The notes below the pieces were generated by a model. That model ran no database searches and was not told the DNA's origin. It saw nothing but the letters and a program-made list of their open reading frames with translations. A DNA stretch of 7,051 bases from Bordetella parapertussis (GTDB lineage: Bacteria > Pseudomonadota > Gammaproteobacteria > Burkholderiales > Burkholderiaceae_B): assembly GCA_945911685.1 (NCBI GenBank), contig CAMEAW010000147.1, positions 1 to 7,051 on the forward strand, in the 5' to 3' direction. Numbering within the stretch: the first letter of the stretch is position 1; the number at the start of each line of letters is the position of its first letter. Shown piece after piece: positions 1 to 5,738 of this stretch. A program made the translations under genes and the position numbers.

Positions 1-147
1 CGCGGCGATCTTAATTTGCAGATCAGCCAGTTTTTTATTTAAAGTCACGATCTCTTGACCAAATAAATCTTGCATAGCAACCAGAGATTTTTTGTATTCG
101 GCGAGCTCGTTGGCGCTAGACTGTTGATACGCGGTAAGAGATTTTTT
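1..147 (-). repeat. 18-residue tandem protein repeat inside the lipoprotein
   Basis: Three successive units begin at residues 33, 51 and 69: KKSLTAYQ, KKSLVAMQ and NKKLADLQ, exactly 18 residues (54 bases) apart. Further aligned positions are Leu32/Tyr50/Leu68 before each unit and Glu46/Glu64 within it. The first two units share an identical 11-base string (agagatttttt on the plus strand at 83-93 and 137-147), which fits duplication of a 54-base unit. The third unit is cut by the window edge. An 18-residue period (7+11) is compatible with a long continuous coiled coil. Confidence 0.6.
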
Positions 148-243
148 TAAGTCGGCTACCGTCTCAACATACTGTTGACAGCCAGACAAACTAATGAGCA
201 TCGCGCCAGCAAACACGAAGGCTATTAAAGATTTTGGATTCAT
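1..243 (-). CDS. Coiled-coil lipoprotein, partial (C-terminal end outside the window)
   Basis: Reading leftward from an ATG at 243, the frame stays open for 81 codons to the window edge, so the C-terminus is missing. It begins with a lipoprotein signal peptide: MNPKS, a hydrophobic stretch (residues 6-18), then a lipobox L19-S20-G21-C22. Cys22 would be lipidated. The next residue is Gln, not Asp, which by the Lol sorting rule favours the outer membrane. Residues 25-81 are Lys/Glu/Leu/Gln-rich and look entirely helical, with an 18-residue periodicity (see repeat entry). A strong Shine-Dalgarno AAGGAG (251-256 on the plus strand) stands 7 bases before the ATG and supports this start; it overlaps the 3' arm of a small CTCC/GGAG stem. 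The gene is divergent from the binding-protein gene across about 136 bases. I do not recognise the family. A structural envelope role is inference only. Confidence 0.8.
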   Translation of the reverse strand, partial: MNPKSLIAFVFAGAMLISLSGCQQYVETVADLKKSLTAYQQSSANELAEYKKSLVAMQDLFGQEIVTLNKKLADLQIKIAA

Positions 244-379
244 GACAGTACTCCTTCAGGGAGAAAAGCAATGCGCTCGGCGCAAAGTTTAGAATAACGG
301 TTAACAACTTTCAGTTTCGGTTTAAGTGTACAAGTTATCCTTTACGCAAGTCGCACGTTTAGCCAAAAAAAGGACTTAC

Positions 380-1357
380 ATGAAATTATTTGTTGCACTT
401 AGGCGCCTCTCGATCATTGCACTACTGCTGACCTTTAGCGGAGCGAGTCTCGCGCAGGCCGACTACCCAAGTAAGCCAGTACGCATCATCTTGCCCTACG
501 CGCCAGGCGGCACGACCGACATGGTCGCTCGCGCAGTGGCGCAAAAGCTTGCTATCAAATGGAGTCAGCCGGTGATCGTTGAAAATCGACCCGGCGGCAA
601 CGGTAATATCGGCACAGCCGAGGCTGCACGCGCGACCCCGGATGGTTACACGCTGCTGATGGCAACTTCAAGCCATGCAATCAATGCATCACTTTACAAG
701 GGCCTGTCGTTTAATTTTGCAATAGACTTTACGCCACTATCCAATCTTGCCTTCGCGCCCTTGCTGTTGGTGGTCAACCCCTCGTTAAAAGCCAATACCG
801 TTAAAGAGTTTGCCGAGTACGTGCGGCAAAATCCTCAAAAATTAAATTACGGCTCAGGAGGCGTGGGTACAGCAGCCCATTTAGCGGGCGAGCTATTCAA
901 TTCTGAGCTCGGCGCGCAAATGACACATGTCGCCTACAAGGGCGGCACACTTGCCACCAACGACCTTGTTGGCGGGCAAATCCAATTGATGTTTGCCAAC
1001 CTACCCGAGGCGATCGCTCAGGTCAAAGGCGCGCGACTCAAGGCGCTCGCCGTCACGGGTGAAGCCCGTAGCCCGCAAGCACCAGACGTGCCGACCTTTG
1101 CTGAAAGCGGTTACCCACAAATCAATTTGAAATCGTGGTTTGGGCTCTTTGCGCTTACCGGAACCCCTGCCGCAATCGTGACTAAGCTCAGCAGCGACAT
1201 CGCCGCGGTCGTTGCGCAATCAGACGTACAAAACAAGTTTCGCGATTTTGGCACTGAACCCATCGGTAACAGTCAGGCTGCTTTTCAAACTTTTTTGGCA
1301 AGTGATTTGCCAAGGTGGGCTAAGTTAGTGCAACAGTCTGGTGCCAAAGCTGAGTAA
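380..1357 (+). CDS. Bug/TctC-family periplasmic solute-binding protein
   Basis: This is an extracytoplasmic binding protein of the tripartite tricarboxylate transporter (TTT) type, about 325 residues, the usual length. A Sec signal peptide (basic MKLFVALRR, hydrophobic core, AQA cleavage site near residue 27) is followed directly by the family opening YPSKPVRII. Hallmarks are PYAPGGTTD (39-47), whose Asp lies in a ligand-contacting loop, NRPGGNGNIGT (69-79), ATPDGY (85-90), and further on LNYGSGG, HVAYKGG and VPTFAESGYP. I chose the ATG at 380 because AGGA lies 5 bases upstream and the signal peptide starts there. A GTG at 326 in the same frame would add 18 non-signal-like residues. No TctA or TctB membrane subunit is adjacent, so this is an orphan Bug, as is common in Burkholderiales. 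Ligands in this family are usually carboxylates or small polar compounds; this one's ligand cannot be read from the sequence. Confidence 0.93.
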   Translation: MKLFVALRRLSIIALLLTFSGASLAQADYPSKPVRIILPYAPGGTTDMVARAVAQKLAIKWSQPVIVENRPGGNGNIGTAEAARATPDGYTLLMATSSHAINASLYKGLSFNFAIDFTPLSNLAFAPLLLVVNPSLKANTVKEFAEYVRQNPQKLNYGSGGVGTAAHLAGELFNSELGAQMTHVAYKGGTLATNDLVGGQIQLMFANLPEAIAQVKGARLKALAVTGEARSPQAPDVPTFAESGYPQINLKSWFGLFALTGTPAAIVTKLSSDIAAVVAQSDVQNKFRDFGTEPIGNSQAAFQTFLASDLPRWAKLVQQSGAKAE

Positions 1358-1388
1358 CAGTTACTTACAGAGTTTTACAAATTGTGGC

Positions 1389-1418
1389 TTGAAATACGTG
1401 TTTCTCGAAAAGTAAAAT
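1389..1418 (+). promoter_or_regulatory. Predicted sigma-70 promoter of the small coiled-coil membrane gene
   Basis: A -35 box TTGAAA (1389-1394) and a -10 box TAAAAT (1413-1418) each match the consensus at five of six positions, with an 18-base spacer. Transcription would start near 1425, about 20 bases before the ATG at 1446. The promoter lies in the gap after the binding-protein stop codon, so the small gene can be expressed on its own. This rests on pattern matching only. Confidence 0.55.
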
Positions 1419-1445
1419 GACTCAGCTCATTCACCGGAGAAATTA

Positions 1446-1676
1446 ATGGAAGCACGTATCGTACGGCTAGAAACACTCATCCCAAACCTGGCCACCAAGC
1501 AAGACATATCGCTTTTAGAATGCGGCCTGTCAAAGTTAGAAGGGAAAATCTATCGACTAGAAGGAAAAATGCATCAAGAAATGCATGCGCTCGGCCTACG
1601 CTTAGTCGGCTGGATGACTACCGTTATGTTTGCTTCTTTTGCCGGTGTATTTTTTATCGCGCGCCACGTGCATTGA
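1446..1676 (+). CDS. Small coiled-coil protein with C-terminal membrane anchor, function unknown
   Basis: A 76-residue protein. Residues 1-48 are an amphipathic helix with regular Leu/Ile spacing and a near-perfect heptad duplication: LEGKIYR at 31-37, then LEGKMHQ at 38-44. Residues about 52-72 (from LVGWMTTV to GVFFIA) form one hydrophobic membrane segment, followed by the short basic tail RHVH. There is no signal peptide or lipobox, so the likely topology is an N-terminal cytoplasmic coiled coil anchored at its C-terminal end. GGAG at 1436-1439 is a good Shine-Dalgarno, 6 bases before the ATG. The layout resembles the many small 'coiled coil plus terminal TM' proteins of proteobacteria (DUF1640-like or XhlA-like architecture), but I cannot assign a family. 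It is convergent with the MFS gene downstream. Its own promoter, good ribosome binding site and coherent architecture argue for a real gene. Confidence 0.75.
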   Translation: MEARIVRLETLIPNLATKQDISLLECGLSKLEGKIYRLEGKMHQEMHALGLRLVGWMTTVMFASFAGVFFIARHVH

Positions 1677-1677
1677 G

Positions 1678-1709
1678 CTAAGTGCAGTCAGCAGCGTGCC
1701 CTGCACTAG
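1678..1709 (+). terminator. Hairpin directly after the small gene (terminator-like, no U tract)
   Basis: AGTGCAG (1681-1687) pairs perfectly with CTGCACT (1701-1707) around a 13-base loop. With one bulged A the stem extends outward by CT/AG (1678-1679 with 1708-1709). It begins two bases after the stop codon of the 1446-1676 gene, where a 3'-end structure is expected. No run of T follows on either strand, so this is not a classical intrinsic terminator; it could stabilise 3' ends or act together with Rho. Confidence 0.4.
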
Positions 1710-1722
1710 GCACCTTAACTCA

Positions 1723-1744
1723 CCTGCACGAAGACACATGCAGG
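1723..1744 (-). terminator. Hairpin downstream of the minus-strand operon (terminator-like, no U tract)
   Basis: CCTGCA (1723-1728) and TGCAGG (1739-1744) are inverted repeats. On the minus-strand RNA the stem reaches 8 bp, CCUGCAUG with CGUGCAGG, including one U-G wobble, with a 6-base loop. On the plus-strand RNA the wobble position becomes a C/A mismatch. The structure therefore favours the minus strand and lies 26 bases after the MFS stop codon, as a 3'-end hairpin for that operon would. There is no U tract after it. Confidence 0.4.
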
Positions 1745-1769
1745 AAGCCACCCCCGCCAAGAAACTTCA

Positions 1770-2990
1770 CTAAGCCTCACGCGCACGGCTCACCCAGCTT
1801 GCAGCCCAAAACGCCAGGGCAAACAAAATCGCAGTGCCACACACTGCGATTAAAACAATGTGATAAGACTCACCCAACATCCACAAGCTCGCTGCAGCAA
1901 CCGGGCCGACTGCCCGCGCCACCATGGTGGGTATCGTCAATAAGCCGTTCAAAGCTCCATACGCATGGCGGCTGAGCATTTCAGGCACCACTAAACTTCG
2001 CACGATGGTAAAAATACCATTCGCCAAACCGTAGCACCCAATTAATAGCGCAACGAGCCAAAACGCTGGCATTTCAATGCTCGCCAAAATCCCAAAGATA
2101 AACGGAAACACGCAAGCCACGACCGAACCTAAGAGGCGCATCGGTGCACGCGGAGCAAAATATGCGATCAGGATCCGCCCCAGCACTTGAGCAGGGCCCA
2201 GCACAATGAGCGCGTTCACCACGTCGGCCGTATTTAAGCCTTTTTCTTGCAAGATTGGATACGCATGAAAAATAAATACCGTAAACATGATCGAGTACAG
2301 CGTGAGCGCCAATAACAACAACCAAAAGATTGAATTTTTAAAAGCGGCTTTGACAACGGCATGATCGCGCGCTTTATTGTCTTCGCGCGTTTGCGCCACG
2401 TTTGTGTGCTCAAGGTCATACTTGGGCTGGATACATAAAAAGTAAATCGCCGCCCATAACAAGTTGATCAACGCCAGTACAAGTAACGATTGCCGCCAGC
2501 CCACGGTATCCAATAAATACTGTTCAAGCGGAATAAACGCTGTACTCGCAAAGCCGCCCCACAAGGTGATGGTGGTGATGCGCGCGCGCGCGTTGGCGGC
2601 ACCAACACGGCGGGCCATGACCGCGAACGCTGGTTCGTACAAGCAACCAGCCTGCAACGCACCAATGACGGCACTGAGCAAATAAAAACTCAATAGGTAA
2701 CTGACGCTCGACCACCACCACAACATCAAGGCCGCGATCAGTGAGGCACCCGACATCATCCAACGCCCATAGCCCCGGTCAATCGCTAAGCCAACGGGAT
2801 ACGTAAACACCGCCGTGACCAGCATACTGATCGTGGCGCCAAAAAATATTTCGGATTTAGACCAGAGAAGCTCGGCTCCCATTGCTTGTGCGAGCAACGG
2901 AAAGCTGTAATAGAGCGATCCCCAAGAGCAAACTTGTCCGGCACCAAGAATATTCGCCATCCACAGCGAGGACGGCACATTTGTCTTCAT
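1770..2990 (-). CDS. Major facilitator superfamily (MFS) transporter
   Basis: A 406-residue inner-membrane protein with about twelve hydrophobic segments in two halves, separated by a charged cytoplasmic loop (about residues 197-225, KYDLEHTN through KARDHAVV). This is the standard MFS size and layout. The loop between membrane segments 2 and 3 carries motif A in the form GLAIDRGYGR (67-76), with the conserved Asp71, Arg72 and Gly75-Arg76. MFS proteins move small solutes by proton coupling or exchange; the substrate cannot be inferred. The ATG at 2988-2990 overlaps the hydrolase stop codon as ATGA. No Shine-Dalgarno is visible before it, so translation is probably coupled to the hydrolase. 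It is the last gene of the four-gene minus-strand operon and ends convergent with the small membrane gene. A 16-base alternating purine/pyrimidine tract (2578-2593) encodes residues around the NARAR segment. Confidence 0.9.
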   Translation of the reverse strand: MKTNVPSSLWMANILGAGQVCSWGSLYYSFPLLAQAMGAELLWSKSEIFFGATISMLVTAVFTYPVGLAIDRGYGRWMMSGASLIAALMLWWWSSVSYLLSFYLLSAVIGALQAGCLYEPAFAVMARRVGAANARARITTITLWGGFASTAFIPLEQYLLDTVGWRQSLLVLALINLLWAAIYFLCIQPKYDLEHTNVAQTREDNKARDHAVVKAAFKNSIFWLLLLALTLYSIMFTVFIFHAYPILQEKGLNTADVVNALIVLGPAQVLGRILIAYFAPRAPMRLLGSVVACVFPFIFGILASIEMPAFWLVALLIGCYGLANGIFTIVRSLVVPEMLSRHAYGALNGLLTIPTMVARAVGPVAAASLWMLGESYHIVLIAVCGTAILFALAFWAASWVSRAREA

Positions 2991-3844
2991 TTTTTGAACC
3001 AGTCAAGCAACTCTTGCGTCACGGCCTGTGGCTGTTCTCGATGCAAAAAGTGCCCCGCATTTGCAATCAACTTAAAGTCGTATTCGTTGTCAAAATATTG
3101 CGCTTGCGCTTGCATCAACTCGGCGCGCAAGTCATCCCCGCCGCACAAAGCAAGCGTCGGCACTTTGATCTGACGCGCCATCAACGCACGCAAATCAGCC
3201 AACGCAGGATCGGCCTTGGCAACATCAAACATCGCCCTGTAATAACCCAAGGTCGCCGCCAAGACGCCTGGCTGCGTGAGAGTCTCTTTGACCGATCGCA
3301 TATGCGCATCGTCTTGGTAACCTTCGGTTGTCCAGTAGTTCCAAAGATAGTCAATAAAGGCGAGATTGTTTGCAGCCAACGCTTTTTCTGGCAAATCTGG
3401 CATCTGAAAAAACCACCAGTGAAACGAACGCTGAATATGTTTGGCATCCACCAAACTTTGTGTCACTTGCCCTGGGTGAGGGACCGCCATGAGCACGGCG
3501 CGCGCGATTAATTCTGGATACGCGGCTAAGACTCCGTAACCAATGATCGCGCCCCAGTCTTGTCCAACCAAATGACAGGGTTTGCCCGCGCCAAAGGCTT
3601 GAATCAACGCTGCTACGTCTGCCACTAAGGTGGCTTTGTCATAAAACCCACCTTCGCCTAAGTCAGTTGGCGGGTAGCCGCGCAGGTAAGGGGCAATCAC
3701 GCGATAGCCTTGCTCGGCTAGCGCTGGCATTTGATGACTCCAGGTCTGCGCATTATCAGGAAAACCATGCAGCAACATAATAAGCGGGCCCTCGCCCTGC
3801 TCGAGGTAGGCAAAGTTCAAGCCCCGCACTTGTATGTGTTTCAC
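2987..3844 (-). CDS. Alpha/beta hydrolase with Asp nucleophile (epoxide hydrolase / dehalogenase-like)
   Basis: A 285-residue alpha/beta-hydrolase-fold enzyme, probably cytoplasmic (no signal peptide). HGFPD (26-30) is the HGxP oxyanion motif of epoxide hydrolases and relatives. The nucleophile elbow is GQDWGA (94-99), with Asp96 instead of Ser, so the mechanism should use an alkyl-enzyme ester, as in epoxide hydrolases and haloalkane or haloacetate dehalogenases. The catalytic acid is probably Asp237 or Asp238 (CGGDD), and the base is His265 (NAGHFLH). In the lid, YYR (201-203) fits the conserved second lid Tyr (Tyr202). At the first lid-Tyr position the sequence reads SFHWWFFQMPDLPE (140-153), with His142-Trp143. 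The start is GTG at 3844, with AGAGG about 5 bases upstream and no better start nearby. It begins 27 bases after the exporter gene and overlaps the MFS start by 4 bases. Family assignment is firm; substrate is open. Confidence 0.9.
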   Translation of the reverse strand: MKHIQVRGLNFAYLEQGEGPLIMLLHGFPDNAQTWSHQMPALAEQGYRVIAPYLRGYPPTDLGEGGFYDKATLVADVAALIQAFGAGKPCHLVGQDWGAIIGYGVLAAYPELIARAVLMAVPHPGQVTQSLVDAKHIQRSFHWWFFQMPDLPEKALAANNLAFIDYLWNYWTTEGYQDDAHMRSVKETLTQPGVLAATLGYYRAMFDVAKADPALADLRALMARQIKVPTLALCGGDDLRAELMQAQAQYFDNEYDFKLIANAGHFLHREQPQAVTQELLDWFKK

Positions 3845-3871
3845 GTCAGCCTCTTTTCAAAAGAAAGTCAT

Positions 3872-4483
3872 CTACAGCCACAGAACCGGCAACATCGACG
3901 CCACCAGCAACAGTGCCATCCCCAAATTAAATATTTTTCGACGCACCGGGTCACGCAGCACGAGCTCCAGTCTAGTGCCCATCCATAACCACACGCAAAT
4001 GCTGGGAAGGTTGACGACGGCCACCAACAAACAACAAAAAAATACGAATGGCGGGCTGGCCTGCTGCGGCAGATAATTACTAGAGAAACTCACCGCAATC
4101 AGCCACGCCTTGGGGTTGACCCACTGAAACGCCACCGCGCCCCAAAAACTCAGTGGGCTTGAGTGCCCGCTTTGCTGACCTGGTGCCGGCAAAGGCTTGC
4201 TGGTTGCAACACCCCAGGCGAGGTACACCAAATAAGCAAAGCCTAGTACTTTCATGACGTGATAGATCGAGGGGACGGCTTGAAACAAGCTGTTTAAGCC
4301 AAAGCCGATTGCCACCAACATGACAAAAAATCCGAGCGAGACACCCATTACGTGGGGCATCGACCGCCGGAAGCCAAAGTTCACGCCAGAGGCTAACAGC
4401 ATCAGATTGTTTGGCCCTGGCGTCAAAGAAGTCGCCAGGGAAAAAGTAGCGATCGAATAAATCAGGGCGTCCTGCTCAGACAT
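3872..4483 (-). CDS. LysE/RhtB-family amino-acid-type exporter
   Basis: A 203-residue, very hydrophobic inner-membrane protein with about six membrane segments, the normal size for the family. The N-terminal signature is clear: LTPGPNNLML, then GVNFGFRRSMPHVMGVSLGF, matching the PGPN...G..G.R.....G...G pattern. The mid-protein motif FQWVNPKAW carries the conserved NPKAW. Members export amino acids or derivatives such as lysine, threonine, homoserine and cysteine pathway products, using the proton gradient. I use the ATG at 4483. A TTG one codon upstream (4486) is possible but less likely. No good Shine-Dalgarno is visible in the 24 bases after the aminotransferase stop codon, so translation may be coupled. 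Position right behind an aminotransferase gene suggests the two handle related amino compounds; that link is inference. Confidence 0.93.
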   Translation of the reverse strand: MSEQDALIYSIATFSLATSLTPGPNNLMLLASGVNFGFRRSMPHVMGVSLGFFVMLVAIGFGLNSLFQAVPSIYHVMKVLGFAYLVYLAWGVATSKPLPAPGQQSGHSSPLSFWGAVAFQWVNPKAWLIAVSFSSNYLPQQASPPFVFFCCLLVAVVNLPSICVWLWMGTRLELVLRDPVRRKIFNLGMALLLVASMLPVLWL

Positions 4484-4507
4484 CAAAGGCGCTTGGGTAT
4501 CGAGGTT

Positions 4508-5671
4508 TTACAGTACCTTGCGAATGCGCTCAATAGCCCGCTCGATGTTCTCGGCGCTGTTTGCATACGAAAACCGTACGTAACCCTCGCCCCAGGCGCC
4601 AAAGCTTGTGCCAGAGATGGTCGCCACGCCGGCTTCGTTCAAGAACAGGTCTTGTGCCTGACGCGAGGTTAAGCCAGTGCCGCCAACATGAGGAAAGGCA
4701 TAAAACGCGCCGGCTGCATCAGAGCAACGCACGCCCGGCAGGCTGTTTAAAGCCTCAACGATTAAGCTGCGCCGCTGGTTAAAGGCCACCATCATTTCGG
4801 CAACCGCATCTTGCGGCCCAGTTAAGGCGGCCAGGCCAGCAAACTGGGCCGAGGCGTTGACGCACGAGTGATCGTTGATACACAAGCGTGTGACATGGGC
4901 CACTAAACTTTCGGGCCATACCGCGTAACCTAAGCGCCAACCGGTCATGGCGTAAGTCTTACTCCAGCCGTCGAGCATGATCAGACGATCACGAATCTCA
5001 GGATAGTTGAGCAAGGACACGTGCTCGCGCCCGCCGTACAACATCTGGCTATAAATTTCGTCAGAGAGGATTGCCACGTCAGGGTGTTTGGCCAAGCCAG
5101 CCACCAGTTTGTCAATCTCGGCTTTAGGCGTGACCCCACCCGTTGGGTTGGCGGGGCTATTGATAATGATCAGGCGCGTAGCGGGTGTGATCTGCGACAA
5201 CACCGTGTCTGCGTCAAATGCAAAATCTTTGTCTTCGCTGAGCGCGATTGGCACAGGGGTGGCCCCACTGTATTTAATCAGCGACTCGTAAATCGGAAAA
5301 CCAGGGTTGGGGTACATGATTTCAGCACCCGGCTCGCCAAACATCAAAATGGCGAAAAACATCGTTGGCTTGCCGCCGGGCACAATCACCACACAGTCTG
5401 GGTCAACCTTGGAACCGTGGCGCCGCTCTAGATCAGCGGCCACGGCCTCGCGTACCTGAGGCAAACCGTTGGCCGGCGTGTAACCGTGATGACCGTCACG
5501 CAAGGCCTGAATCCCTGCGTCAACAATATGCTTTGGGGTCTTAAAATCTGGCTGCCCAATGCCTAGGTTGATGATGTCTTTACCCTGCGCGGCAAGCGCT
5601 TGCGCACGCGCCAAAATTTCAAAGGCAGATTCAGTACCCAGGCGCGACAACGAGGCGGCAAGTTTTAACAT
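4508..5671 (-). CDS. PLP-dependent class I/II aminotransferase (aspartate aminotransferase fold)
   Basis: A 387-residue cytoplasmic fold-type I enzyme that transfers an amino group between an amino acid and a 2-oxo acid. Visible landmarks are INLGIGQPDFKTP (34-46), GYTPANGLPQVREA (63-76), NPTGG with Asn175, DEIY with Asp204 and Tyr207, the Schiff-base lysine Lys238 in SKTYAMTGWR, the phosphate-contacting Arg246, and Arg366 (VRFSYANS), which would bind the substrate alpha-carboxylate. All catalytic residues are present. GGK (99-101) sits where Thermus-type aspartate aminotransferases have the lysine that contacts acidic side chains (from memory), but the flanking sequence (PGGKPTMFF) differs, so I do not name the substrate. 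The ATG at 5671 has AGGA about 7 bases upstream. It is the first of four closely spaced genes and lies 67 bases after ispB on the same strand, so some readthrough from ispB is possible. Confidence 0.92.
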   Translation of the reverse strand: MLKLAASLSRLGTESAFEILARAQALAAQGKDIINLGIGQPDFKTPKHIVDAGIQALRDGHHGYTPANGLPQVREAVAADLERRHGSKVDPDCVVIVPGGKPTMFFAILMFGEPGAEIMYPNPGFPIYESLIKYSGATPVPIALSEDKDFAFDADTVLSQITPATRLIIINSPANPTGGVTPKAEIDKLVAGLAKHPDVAILSDEIYSQMLYGGREHVSLLNYPEIRDRLIMLDGWSKTYAMTGWRLGYAVWPESLVAHVTRLCINDHSCVNASAQFAGLAALTGPQDAVAEMMVAFNQRRSLIVEALNSLPGVRCSDAAGAFYAFPHVGGTGLTSRQAQDLFLNEAGVATISGTSFGAWGEGYVRFSYANSAENIERAIERIRKVL

Positions 5672-5692
5672 TTGGGGTTCCTATCATTCAGG

Positions 5693-5713
5693 CTGCAAAA
5701 TTGAAAAATGCAG
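5693..5713 (-). other. Short inverted repeat in the aminotransferase leader
   Basis: CTGCA (5693-5697) and TGCAG (5709-5713) flank an 11-base A/T-rich loop between the ispB stop codon and the aminotransferase start. It could be a weak 3' hairpin for ispB or an operator for the four-gene operon. A TACACT box (minus strand) just upstream has only a TTGATT at 15-base spacing, so no promoter is called. The stem is short and may be chance. Confidence 0.25.
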
Positions 5714-5738
5714 TGTACATCCCCACGTTGAAAATCAA

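Noticed and set aside
326..379. GTG start giving the binding protein 18 extra N-terminal residues
   Set aside because: The ATG at 380 has AGGA 5 bases upstream and directly begins a normal Sec signal peptide; the extension would spoil it.
244..379. Divergent promoters between the lipoprotein and binding-protein genes
   Set aside because: Isolated -10-like (TAGAAT, 290-295) and -35-like (TTAACA, 301-306) boxes exist, but no pair has correct spacing on either strand. A 5-bp stem at 272-284 is also too short to call.
1682..1975. A 97-codon plus-strand frame covering the convergent gap and the end of the MFS gene
   Set aside because: It is Pro/Thr/His-rich with low complexity, runs through two hairpins and is antisense to the MFS C-terminus.
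2882..3511. A 209-codon open frame on the plus strand opposite the hydrolase gene
   Set aside because: It is antisense to an alpha/beta hydrolase with all its motifs; the translation is Arg/His/Gln-rich, resembles nothing I know, and has no ribosome binding site.
5021..5431. A 136-codon open frame on the plus strand inside the aminotransferase gene
   Set aside because: It is a shadow of the conserved aminotransferase codons and shows no protein features of its own.
5711..5738. Possible promoter for the aminotransferase operon (TTGATT...TACACT, minus strand)
   Set aside because: The spacer is only 15 bases and no better -35 is present; too weak to annotate.
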